A program made the translations under genes and the position numbers. Shown one piece after another: positions 34,177 through 41,743 of a stretch of DNA of 64,000 bases (position 1 is the first letter of the stretch; every line of letters begins with the position of its first letter). The notes beneath the pieces were generated by a model. That model was not told where the DNA came from. It was given only the letters and a program-made list of their open reading frames with translations, and ran no database searches. The DNA is from Tianweitania sp. UT-5YL-CI-8 (GTDB lineage: Bacteria; Pseudomonadota; Alphaproteobacteria; Rhizobiales; Rhizobiaceae), in the NCBI RefSeq assembly GCF_030010215.1, contig NZ_JASCRR010000013.1, positions 1 through 64,000 of the forward strand. Direction: 5' to 3'.

Positions 34177-35112
34177 ATGATGAACGAAGACGAAAACTTG
34201 AGCTTCGAGCCGAACCACACCTCGTCCCCAACCGATCATATCCTCACCGAACTCCAGCTCTACGGCTGGCGGCCGTATCAGGACGAACCTGATCCGAGGC
34301 CGCTCCCGGAGGGTAGCGCCGTCGCCGCAGCCGTCGCAGATATCTTCGACGCCCTCGTCGCGACGCTCGGCGACACCCGCCTCGAACCCGACCTTGACGA
34401 GTTGCTCTGGGGAACCGTCAATCTCTTCCACCGCGCCGCGGGCCGGGTCGAACGCGATCTCGACGACAACGAGCAGGCGCAGCGCCGCCTTCAGCGTGAA
34501 CAGGACGGCAGCGAGGTGAAGTCGGTCGAGCTTGAGCGCCTCACGGCAGAAGGTCAGACCCTGATCGAGCGGCGCAACAGCATGGAACTCTTCCGCGACG
34601 TCGCCTCGGAAGCCTTCGAGCACTACACCGGCAGCGCCTGGCGGCCCCGTACCGGCTCGATGGTCAACCATCGCAATCTCACCGCCGCGATGATCGACAG
34701 CCGGGATTTCCTCGCCGCGAAACACCGGGCCGAGACCGAGGTGATGCTGCCCGCCGGTCCCAAGGTTGCCTTGACCGGAGGCGCCGACTTCAATGATCAC
34801 CGCCTGATCTGGGCAAAGCTCGATCAGGTCCATGCGAAGCACCCCGACATGGTGCTGATGCACGGCGGCACGCCGAAGGGCGCTGAACTGATCGCCTCCC
34901 GCTGGGCAGATAGCCGCAAGGTGGCTCAGGTCGCCTTCCGGCCCGACTGGACGAAGCACGGCAAGGCCGCGCCCTTCAAGCGCAACGACGCGATGCTCGA
35001 CGTCCTGCCGGTCGGTGTCCTCGTCTTCCCCGGCACCGGCATCCAGGAGAACCTTGCGGACAAGGCCCGCAAGCTCGGCATCCCGGTCATGAAGTTCGAC
35101 GGCGGCGCGTAG
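34177..35112 (+). CDS. DUF2493 (SLOG/YspA-like) protein
   Basis: 311 residues from ATG 34177. The N-terminal part is helical with a basic coiled-coil region (QRRLQREQDGSEVKSVELER). The C-terminal 130 residues match DUF2493: KVALTGGADFNDHRLIWAKL, MVLMHGGTPKGAELIASRW and FPGTGIQENLADKARKLG. This Rossmann-like SLOG family binds nucleotide-derived ligands; its role in ICEs is unknown. The gene ends the housekeeping block. Confidence 0.85.
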   Translation: MMNEDENLSFEPNHTSSPTDHILTELQLYGWRPYQDEPDPRPLPEGSAVAAAVADIFDALVATLGDTRLEPDLDELLWGTVNLFHRAAGRVERDLDDNEQAQRRLQREQDGSEVKSVELERLTAEGQTLIERRNSMELFRDVASEAFEHYTGSAWRPRTGSMVNHRNLTAAMIDSRDFLAAKHRAETEVMLPAGPKVALTGGADFNDHRLIWAKLDQVHAKHPDMVLMHGGTPKGAELIASRWADSRKVAQVAFRPDWTKHGKAAPFKRNDAMLDVLPVGVLVFPGTGIQENLADKARKLGIPVMKFDGGA

Positions 35113-35215
35113 CGCCGCCGTTTGGTGGCTGTTCCAGTCGCGCAAACTTGAATTTCCGCTTGCGACCTTAACGTCTGTCGTTGCGACGAAAAATGTTCCC
35201 GCCACATAGCGGACA

Positions 35216-35245
35216 TTGATCCTGCACGAAAACGCGCTGTACACT
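35216..35245 (+). promoter_or_regulatory. Putative promoter of the dioxygenase/GHKL-Shedu cassette
   Basis: TTGATC (35216-35221) and TACACT (35240-35245) with an 18-nt spacer, about 60 bp before the first cassette ATG. The flanking DNA is more AT-rich than the neighbours. Confidence 0.4.
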
Positions 35246-35306
35246 CCCAGTAAAAGTGGACCAAGTAGGAGGGTGCTGTGCGTCGCGCCAAGCACTGCTT
35301 GTTAGA

Positions 35307-35963
35307 ATGTCATTAGAAATCAGAGACAAGATTCGTAAGAGCGGTTACATATTTTTCAGCAGCCATCGGCCGAACGATAGCATCATCGAGATCGCGGAGG
35401 ATCTGGGCAAGCCTTTGGACCTATGGAAAGATGGACCCGTCCAGACGCTCGTGCCGCGTAGCCAGGCTGCGCCGAACAGCTATGGCGGCATTTTCGGCCT
35501 CAATCATTTCCCTTTTCATTCGGATCTCGCTCACTGGCGCACTCCACCACGCTACCTCCTTCTGCGCTGCGTCGTCGGCTACGCCGATGTGCCGACAATG
35601 GTGATAGACGGGCACGACCTTATCGATGCCGTTACCCTTGACATTTTGCGGCGCGCCATCTTCAAACCGCGACGACCGCGTGACGGGAGCGTCTCGCTCT
35701 TGCGCCTTTGCGAGCCTGCTGACGATGTCGTGCGGGTTCGCTGGGACGAGGTCTTCCTGAAGCCGGCGAGCAGGGTTGGTGAAGTCGCCGACCTGCGTGT
35801 TCGCGAATGGCTTTCGACATGCATGCCGACCGCGGTGTCCCTGGCCGAAACGCACGACACGCTGCTGATCGACAATTGGCGGATGCTGCATGCCCGCTCC
35901 CCGATCTTACCTGGGCGCGAGAACCGGGCGATCGAGCGTGTCTATCTGGAGGGGCTTCATTGA
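35307..35963 (+). CDS. TauD/TfdA-like Fe(II)/2-oxoglutarate dioxygenase
   Basis: 218 residues from ATG 35307; a GTG at 35256 would add 17 residues. The fold signature is visible: NHFPFHSDLAHWRTPPRYLLLRC gives the HxD iron ligands, and DNWRMLHARSPI...ENRAIERVYLEG gives the distal histidine and the arginine that binds 2-oxoglutarate. It is shorter than most TauD enzymes (about 280). The substrate is unknown. Its stop overlaps the TTG start of the next gene, so it belongs to a three-gene unit with the ATPase-nuclease. Use in a defence-like locus is unusual. Confidence 0.75.
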   Translation: MSLEIRDKIRKSGYIFFSSHRPNDSIIEIAEDLGKPLDLWKDGPVQTLVPRSQAAPNSYGGIFGLNHFPFHSDLAHWRTPPRYLLLRCVVGYADVPTMVIDGHDLIDAVTLDILRRAIFKPRRPRDGSVSLLRLCEPADDVVRVRWDEVFLKPASRVGEVADLRVREWLSTCMPTAVSLAETHDTLLIDNWRMLHARSPILPGRENRAIERVYLEGLH

Positions 35964-36913
35964 AGAAATCGATTTCACCCGGCGCGACGCCGGCATCATG
36001 CGATCCGGATGCGCTCTATCTCAAGGCAGAGCGGTACATCCAGCATATGAGCGCATTCGACAGCGACGACTGGGAATATGCCCTGTGGTCCAGCCTCGCG
36101 CTCGAATTTCTCGCCCGCGCCGCGCTCGCCAATGTCAGTCCCGCCCTGATCGCGGACACCGATAAGAGCTGGTCGAGCTTATATCACGCGCTGGGTTTCA
36201 CGCCCACGGAGGAGCGGTTTGCGCCAAAATCGATCGCCGTCACCGAGGTCTTCAAGCGGCTCACCGCGATCCTCCCGGATTTCGCCAAGGAGCATGAAAA
36301 TTTTGGCGTCCAGCATACGGGCCGCCGCAACGCCGAGCTTCATTCCGGTGAGCTTGCCTTCGACGGGGTCAAGGGATCGTCCTGGCAGCCGCGCTTCTAT
36401 CAAACCTGTGAGATTCTCCTCGCCTCGATGGGGGCGACGCTCAAGGATTTCCTCGGCGAGGATGAGGCGAAGGTCGCAACGAAACTGATCGCCGCTGCGG
36501 TCGACGAAAGCGCGAAGGTGGTAAAGGGCGAGGTCGAGGCCCACAAGAAAGTCTGGCTCGCCAAGGCCGACGATGAGCGAGACACACTGACCAAACAGGC
36601 AGCGGTCTGGGCCACGCGCCATGCCGGCCATCGCGTCGATTGCCCCGCTTGCGCCTCCCAGGCGCTTATCTGGGGCGAACCGGTTTCTGCGCCACAGCAA
36701 CGGCTGAGCGACGGCGAGATCACCGAAACGCAGGAATTCCTGCCGAACTGGTTCGAGTGTGTCGCATGCGGGCTTAAAATAAGCGGCCTGTCGCGTCTCG
36801 CGGTGGTTGGCTTGAGCGATCGATACAAGAAAACGCAAGTTTACGACGCTGCCGAATATTACGCACCGGAAGATGACTATTCCGGATATGAGGATGACAA
36901 CAACGAACGCTGA
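35960..36913 (+). CDS. Zinc-binding partner protein of the cassette (317 aa)
   Basis: Start TTG 35960 overlaps the dioxygenase TGA and has GGAGGGG 6 nt upstream; no ATG fits the frame nearby. The body (residues about 20-230) is helical and resembles a HEPN- or Abi-like bundle only loosely (LWSSLALEFLARAALANVSP, RRNAELHSGELAFDG); this is not firm. The C-terminus has CPACAS...CVACGLK, two CxxC pairs for a zinc ribbon, then an acidic tyrosine-rich tail. Family not recognised. It lies 59 bp before the ATPase gene. Confidence 0.65.
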   Translation: MKKSISPGATPASCDPDALYLKAERYIQHMSAFDSDDWEYALWSSLALEFLARAALANVSPALIADTDKSWSSLYHALGFTPTEERFAPKSIAVTEVFKRLTAILPDFAKEHENFGVQHTGRRNAELHSGELAFDGVKGSSWQPRFYQTCEILLASMGATLKDFLGEDEAKVATKLIAAAVDESAKVVKGEVEAHKKVWLAKADDERDTLTKQAAVWATRHAGHRVDCPACASQALIWGEPVSAPQQRLSDGEITETQEFLPNWFECVACGLKISGLSRLAVVGLSDRYKKTQVYDAAEYYAPEDDYSGYEDDNNER

Positions 36914-36972
36914 ATGTCGTCGCTCGGCGCGGTCGGCGTGGAACATGGCCTAGCGAAGGGCCGGGAGGGCAA

Positions 36973-39012
36973 ATGGCCGGCGAGGAACATGTATCCGTCG
37001 CGGTAAGAGATGATTTCGTCGCGCGGCAGACCAAGGCGAAGCCGGTGCCTGCCCTTGCCGAGCTGCTGTGGAACAGCCTCGATGGCGACGCCACCGAGGT
37101 ATCGGTCGAGTTCGCGCATAACGATCTCGCAGGCGGCATGTCGAAAATCGTTGTCTACGACAATGGTGATGGATTTTCCCGCAGCGACGCCCGTGCGCTG
37201 TTCGGTAATCTCGGTGGCTCTTGGAAGCGCCATGTCCGACAGACCAAACGCAACCACCGCATGATCCACGGCCAGGAAGGGCGCGGCCGCTACAAGGCGT
37301 TCGCCCTCGGCCAGTCGGTCACCTGGAAGGTCTGCTACGACGATCCGGCCGGACGCAAGGCGTTCGAGGTTCGCCTTCTCGAGGCCGATCTCACCGACGT
37401 CACCATCACTGAGGAGGTGCTTGCGCCCGACCGCTTAACGGGCGTCATCGTCGAAATTGGCGACCTCCGGCGGGATTTCAAAACCTTCGAGAGCGAAGGC
37501 GGCATTCAGGACCTGAACGAGATTTTCGCGCTATACCTGATGAACTATCGAAGCGTGTCGATATCAGTCGCCGGCCAGAGGCTCGACCCCGAGAAGGTCA
37601 TCGCCAGTCACCACAAAGCGTCACTGCCGCCGATCGAAAAGGAGGATGGCGCTGGGCACGACGTCGAGCTCGAAATCATCGAATGGCGAACGGATGCGCG
37701 GCGTGTCCTGTATCTCTGCTCCGCGAGCGGCTTTCCTTTCGATCAGGTCGAAACGCGCTTCCACATTCCTGGTTTCTCTTTCTCAGCCTATCTGAAATCC
37801 ACCTATGTCGAGGAATTGCACAATGAAGAGCGCGTTGCGCTGTCGGAGATGGATCCGCTGCTGAGCGCAGCTGTCGAAAGTGCGCGCTCGGCGATTAAAG
37901 ACTATTTCCGCGACAAATCGGCGGAAAAGGCGCGATCCCTGGTCGACGAGTGGATTGCCGAAGACGTCTATCCCTATCGCGGCACGCCGCAGAACGCCGT
38001 CGAGAAGGTTGAGCGTCAGGTGTTCGACATCGTCGCGGTCCAGGTTCAGGAGCTCGCGCCCGATCTCGGCATCAGCTCGGCAAAGGCGAAGGCGCTTCAC
38101 CTTCGCATGCTGCGCAACGCCATCGAGCGCGGACCGGAGGAATTGCAGCTCATCCTAAAGGAGGTGCTGGAACTGCCGGCGCGCAAGCAGAAGGAGCTTG
38201 CCAATCTCCTGCAAGAAACGACCCTGTCCGCGATCATCACCGCGGCAAAGACCGTCGCCGATCGGCTGAAGTTCATATCCGCACTCGAATCGATCGTCTT
38301 CGATCCGGAAACCAAAGGCCGATTGAAGGAACGCACCCAACTTCACAAAATCCTCGCTGAAAACACCTGGGTGTTCGGCGAAGAGTATAATCTCTGGGTG
38401 AGCGACAAAGATCTCCGTCGCGTCCTCGAAAAGCATCGCGACCATCTCGACCCCAGCATCGCGATCGATGAGCCGGTGAAAGTGATCGGCAAGGCGCGCG
38501 GCATCATCGACTTGATGTTCTCGCGCTCGACGCGCCGGCATCGTGCGAACGACATCGAGCACATGATCGTCGAGCTCAAGGCGCCGAAAGTGAAGATCGG
38601 CGCCGATGAGATCACGCAGGCAAAGAAATACGCGATCGCCGTCACGTCAGACGAGCGCTTCTCGACCGTCGACGGCGTGCGCTGGCACTTCTGGCTGGTC
38701 TCCAACGCCTATGACGACTTCGCAAAGCATGAGATCGAAAGTGGTCCGGATCGCGAGCGCCGCCTGATCGCGCGGGGGCCGCGGCATATTGTCGGTATAA
38801 AGACGTGGGGCGAACTGATTGAGGAAAATCGAGCTCGGCTTCAGTTCTTCCAGGAGCATCTTCAGCATTCCGCAGACGAGAACACGGCCATCAAATATCT
38901 GCAGCAAAAGCACAGCCAGTTTTTGGAAGGTGTCATTGTCGAAGACACGGACGAAAATGGTGACGATCAGCCGGAGGCTTTGGTACAGGAAGCGGCTGAG
39001 AGCAGTGCCTAG
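36973..39012 (+). CDS. GHKL ATPase fused to Shedu-like (DUF4263) nuclease
   Basis: 679 residues. N-terminal GHKL ATPase: LAELLWNSLDGDATEV (N box), VVYDNGDGFSRSDA (G1), GGSWKRHV and GQEGRGRYKAFALG (G2-like), with a transducer region after. The C-terminal about 200 residues match the Shedu/DUF4263 PD-(D/E)xK fold: ENTWVFGEEYNLWVSD, GIIDLMFSR, HMIVELKAPKVKIGADEI (ExK), QAKKYAIAV. ATP-dependent conformational change would gate the nuclease, as in MORC- or MutL-like logic; that is inference. Probably an anti-phage or anti-plasmid effector. Confidence 0.8.
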   Translation: MAGEEHVSVAVRDDFVARQTKAKPVPALAELLWNSLDGDATEVSVEFAHNDLAGGMSKIVVYDNGDGFSRSDARALFGNLGGSWKRHVRQTKRNHRMIHGQEGRGRYKAFALGQSVTWKVCYDDPAGRKAFEVRLLEADLTDVTITEEVLAPDRLTGVIVEIGDLRRDFKTFESEGGIQDLNEIFALYLMNYRSVSISVAGQRLDPEKVIASHHKASLPPIEKEDGAGHDVELEIIEWRTDARRVLYLCSASGFPFDQVETRFHIPGFSFSAYLKSTYVEELHNEERVALSEMDPLLSAAVESARSAIKDYFRDKSAEKARSLVDEWIAEDVYPYRGTPQNAVEKVERQVFDIVAVQVQELAPDLGISSAKAKALHLRMLRNAIERGPEELQLILKEVLELPARKQKELANLLQETTLSAIITAAKTVADRLKFISALESIVFDPETKGRLKERTQLHKILAENTWVFGEEYNLWVSDKDLRRVLEKHRDHLDPSIAIDEPVKVIGKARGIIDLMFSRSTRRHRANDIEHMIVELKAPKVKIGADEITQAKKYAIAVTSDERFSTVDGVRWHFWLVSNAYDDFAKHEIESGPDRERRLIARGPRHIVGIKTWGELIEENRARLQFFQEHLQHSADENTAIKYLQQKHSQFLEGVIVEDTDENGDDQPEALVQEAAESSA

Positions 39013-39269
39013 CCTGAATTACTAGGGGCTGATCGGCTCCGCAGTGGCGGAAGGCCGGGTTTCGCTCTTCGCGCGAAAAGCGGCCGGTCGGCTTTGCATC
39101 CCATTATGGACATTCAATTAAGGGGCTGATTCACGCTCATACTTGACGCGATTCCATCTTCGTCGTCGAATGAAAAATCCTTGCAGAACCGGAACAGTAG
39201 TATAGTCGCAGGCGGAGCGTATCTACAGGCAGCCTGTCGTGATCCTCAACCGATCATGTGGGGGTTTCC
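39013..39269 (+). other. Gene-free spacer
   Basis: About 255 bp after the cassette. It contains a hairpin-like CGCTCTTCGCGCGAAAAGCG near 39,062 and AT-rich words, but no gene. It probably holds the cassette's transcript end and the promoter of the small membrane protein gene. Confidence 0.4.
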
Positions 39270-39686
39270 ATGTCGCTCATCCTGCTCGCAATCTCCTTGA
39301 CGATCGCGTTCTGCATCTTTGCCTACCACCTTGCGATCTACGCTTTGCCTTTCATGGTTGGGCTGTCCGCTGCCCAATATACCTGGGGCGCCGGAGGCGG
39401 CATCCTCCTGTCGGGATTGGCCGCCATCGGCGCGGCGTTGGTTTCGATCGGCCTGGTCATCGCAGTTCTCGGCTTCGCCAGGAATCCGGCTCTGCGGCTG
39501 ATCGCTCTCGCCGTCTTTGCCGTACCAGCAGTCATCGCCGGATATGCACTCGTCCACGGCGTGGCGAAGAACGCCATCGACCCCGGCTTGATGCTCAATT
39601 TGCTTTCCGGCAGCGCCGGCTTGTTCATCGGCATCGCGGCCATCATCAATCTGAACGCCCTCGGCGTGTCGTTCTTCTCGCGCTGA
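39270..39686 (+). CDS. Four-helix integral membrane protein (138 aa)
   Basis: ATG 39270. Four hydrophobic helices are visible: residues 2-27 (LILLAISLTIAFCIFAYHLA), 30-60, 62-90 (IGLVIAVLGFARNPAL...) and 110-135. Loops are short with the conserved-looking ALVHGVAKNAIDPGLM. It is an inner-membrane protein of unknown function. It converges on the decayed minus-strand ssb copy and shares a bidirectional terminator with it. Confidence 0.65.
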   Translation: MSLILLAISLTIAFCIFAYHLAIYALPFMVGLSAAQYTWGAGGGILLSGLAAIGAALVSIGLVIAVLGFARNPALRLIALAVFAVPAVIAGYALVHGVAKNAIDPGLMLNLLSGSAGLFIGIAAIINLNALGVSFFSR

Positions 39687-39720
39687 TTAGTCGGTCGCAA
39701 TCCGGCGCGACCGTTAAAAA

Positions 39721-39752
39721 CCCGGCGGCTTACGCCGCCGGGCTTCACGTTT
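39721..39752. terminator. Bidirectional terminator between the membrane protein and decayed ssb
   Basis: CCCGGCGGC/GCCGCCGGG 9-bp stem with a TTAC loop (39721-39742), A-rich before and T-rich after. The same hairpin follows the intact ssb at 40823-40844, so it was duplicated with the gene. Confidence 0.75.
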
Positions 39753-39775
39753 TCCGCGCAGTCGAAACTGTCGCG

Positions 39776-40158
39776 TCAGCGCTGCCTTTGTCGTTGTTGC
39801 TTTCGGTCCGCTTCACCCGGCTTCGGAAGTCGGTCATGGGATTGATATCCGTATGCCGTGGACAATCGGTGCCTACCCGTCCATCCATTCGTAGTGAGGC
39901 CGCGAGGGCGAATCAGAACCTTCATTCCCTTCTCGCTATTCGGATGAATCGGACCATCCGTCGTCAAACACGGTAATGCGCTGCTGGTCCGTGCTCTGAA
40001 AGCCCGATAGCCTGCTCGTTCTTCTCCAGCCCATGTGTCCGTCAAATCGGCGAAGACGCGAAATGGCCGGAAGCGGAGAAGGTCGGGAGTCGCCCCGAAG
40101 TGCGCAGGTCCGTGAGCCTGCCTGGTCGGCGTTACCGGTGAGGACGATGGTTCGGCTG
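39776..40158 (-). pseudogene. Decayed inverted copy of ssb
   Basis: Read on the minus strand, this segment follows SSB with substitutions and frame breaks: the start region matches ATCGTC..CTCACCGGTAAC (like IVILAGN), and the C-terminal part reads EKGMKVLIRPR and GWTGRHR, like EKGIKVLVRGR and KWTDQQG of the intact gene at 40406. It ends beside the duplicated terminator. The inner frame is interrupted, so no SSB is made. Confidence 0.7.
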
Positions 40159-40365
40159 CGCGTCCCCGTATTCGTGCTTTCAAAGGCACCAATCCCTCCG
40201 ACTGACTGATCCCCTAAGTCCGTTCTGTTTCCTCCAGCAACCCCGGCGGCTCCCAGCCGTGTTGCCGCGCAAGCGCGGCTGCCCGCCCCACCTGGGGCCT
40301 TAGGGGCAAGCTGCCGAAAGGTTCGGCAGCTGCGGGAGTCTCCCGACGGCCTTGGCCGGGTCTCG

Positions 40366-40386
40366 TCGGAGGGATGGTCCCTCCGA
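40366..40386 (+). promoter_or_regulatory. TGG-loop hairpin upstream of ssb
   Basis: 9-bp perfect stem TCGGAGGGA/TCCCTCCGA with a TGG loop, 19 nt before the ssb ATG. It is preceded by CGGGA/TCCCG and GGCC/GGCC stems. Same design as the hairpin at 26123. Confidence 0.55.
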
Positions 40387-40405
40387 GAAGCAACGGAGAC
40401 TTACA

Positions 40406-40807
40406 ATGCAGAACATCGTCATTCTCGCCGGCAACATCGGTCAGGCCCCCGAAACCCGCACCACCCAAGGCGGCACCCGGATCACCCACTTCACGCTGGC
40501 CACCTCGCGCCCCCGCTACTCGGACGGCAAGGTTGTCCGGGACGAAAAGGGCTACCGGGTCCAGGATACGGAATGGCACCGCATCACCGCCTTCAACGGC
40601 CTCGGCAAGACGATCCAGGACTATTGCGAGAAGGGAATTAAGGTTCTGGTTCGCGGCCGCATCCACTACACGAAGTGGACGGATCAGCAGGGCAACGACC
40701 GCTACGGATGCGAGATCATCGCCGAGACGGTCGACTTCCTGAGCCGGGCGAAGCAGACCGAAAGCGAGGACGGCAAGTTCATCGACGACGATGACATTCC
40801 GTTCTGA
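40406..40807 (+). CDS. ssb: Single-stranded DNA-binding protein
   Basis: 133 residues from ATG 40406. OB-fold segments are clear: NIVILAGNIGQAPETRTTQ, THFTLATSRPRYS, GYRVQDTEWHRITAFNGLGK, CEKGIKVLVRGRIHYTKWTD and CEIIAETVDFLSR. The C-terminal tail is acidic and ends DDDDIPF, the SSB interaction tip. It coats ssDNA during conjugative transfer and replication. It has a hairpin leader and a terminator; a decayed inverted copy lies just upstream. Confidence 0.95.
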   Translation: MQNIVILAGNIGQAPETRTTQGGTRITHFTLATSRPRYSDGKVVRDEKGYRVQDTEWHRITAFNGLGKTIQDYCEKGIKVLVRGRIHYTKWTDQQGNDRYGCEIIAETVDFLSRAKQTESEDGKFIDDDDIPF

Positions 40808-40822
40808 GCGGGAACCGCGAAG

Positions 40823-40848
40823 CCCGGCGGCGCAAGCCGCCGGGTTCT
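40823..40848 (+). terminator. ssb terminator
   Basis: CCCGGCGGC/GCCGCCGGG 9-bp stem with a GCAA loop, followed by TTCTCT, 16 bp after the ssb stop. Confidence 0.7.
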
Positions 40849-40871
40849 CTCATGGCAGGCCATGCGCCGAA

Positions 40872-40888
40872 ACGACCGAATCAGTCGT
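40872..40888. promoter_or_regulatory. Operator palindrome 1 for the Xre regulator
   Basis: 17-nt element ACGACCGAATCAGTCGT: ACGAC and GTCGT arms around a 7-nt centre. It matches the second element at 40948 in length and layout. Confidence 0.65.
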
Positions 40889-40947
40889 CAAAGGAAAGCT
40901 GATTGCAGTGTCGATCAGGCATTTCATGCTGGCGAAGTGAGCCAAGA

Positions 40948-40964
40948 ACGACTAATTTAGTCGT
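40948..40964. promoter_or_regulatory. Operator palindrome 2 for the Xre regulator
   Basis: 17-nt element ACGACTAATTTAGTCGT, a perfect 7-bp arm palindrome with a 3-nt centre. It lies 43 nt before the Xre gene ATG and 76 nt (start to start) from operator 1. Confidence 0.7.
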
Positions 40965-41006
40965 AGTTCTGGAGTGCGCACAGGTCCGAATGGGAGGTGA
41001 TCATGC

Positions 41007-41255
41007 ATGATCACCGCCCGACAATCACGGGCCGCACGCGCGTTGCTGGGTTGGACACAGGAGACGCTCGCTGACAAGGCCCGAGTAGCACTGACCGCAC
41101 TGAAACGCCTTGAATCCGAAAGCGGTCTCGAAGTGTTCGAATCGACGCGCGATCAGGTGCGCCGGGCCTTCGAATCGGCCGGGATTGTTCTCCTTTCGAC
41201 AGACAAGGGCGAAGGAGTTTTGCTCCTGCATGACAGGAGCGATTCGTCCCGGTAG
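41007..41255 (+). CDS. Xre-family regulator, QseC-like
   Basis: 82 residues from ATG 41007. A helix-turn-helix lies at residues 8-60: RAARALLGWTQETLADKARVALTALKRLES. Two matched 17-bp palindromes upstream are likely its operators. In ICEMlSymR7A a small Xre protein, QseC, controls the anti-activator gene qseM through palindromic operators; the neighbour here is a DUF2285 protein of the QseM type, so I read this as QseC-like. The gene starts the transfer-control switch. Confidence 0.75.
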   Translation: MITARQSRAARALLGWTQETLADKARVALTALKRLESESGLEVFESTRDQVRRAFESAGIVLLSTDKGEGVLLLHDRSDSSR

Positions 41256-41315
41256 TCACGCCGGGCACCGAGCTACCAAACCCTTGTCAAAAAAAGGGGC
41301 TATCTCCTGAGCGAG

Positions 41316-41636
41316 ATGGTTAACGGACTTAGCGCGCGTGAATATGGTGGCTCGATGGCACAGGAGACGCAAACATTTCTGGACGAACCACCGTTCAGCG
41401 AAACGATCACGTCTTATGACCGCAAACATATGAAGCTCTACATGCGGCTGGTCGACGCCAACCGCGACGGCGCAGACTGGCGCGAGGCGGTGCATATCCT
41501 GTTTGGCCTCGATCCCGATCAAGACCCCAGACGCTGCCGCTCTATCCACGATGCGCATCTGGCGCGCGCCCGGTGGATGATGGAGCGCGGCTATCGCCAA
41601 CTGGTTCGTGAAAGCCAGCGCGGGTCGCCATCGTGA
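41316..41636 (+). CDS. DUF2285 protein, QseM-like anti-activator
   Basis: 106 residues from ATG 41316; ATG 41355 (MAQETQTFLDEPPF) is an alternative giving 93. The DUF2285 helix-turn-helix variant is seen in YMRLVDANRDGADWREAVHILFGLDPDQDP and RARWMMERGYRQLVRE. It lacks the DUF6499 N-terminal domain of the activator and is acidic in its N-terminal half, as described for QseM, which binds FseA and blocks activation of excision and transfer. It sits between the Xre gene and the FseA-like gene, in line with this role. Confidence 0.7.
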   Translation: MVNGLSAREYGGSMAQETQTFLDEPPFSETITSYDRKHMKLYMRLVDANRDGADWREAVHILFGLDPDQDPRRCRSIHDAHLARARWMMERGYRQLVRESQRGSPS

Positions 41637-41743
41637 TGCGTCGGACGCATCACCTGTTGAGGCGCAACTGACTTCCGCAGATCAACCCAAACGGGAATCG
41701 TGATTCTCCCAAAGACTTAGACAAATACTTGGGAGGATCAGCG

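Noticed and set aside
33805-35295. A 496-codon minus-strand frame opposite the DUF2493 gene
   Set aside because: The plus strand has the DUF2493 motifs, and the minus frame spans the inverted repeat and intergenic DNA.
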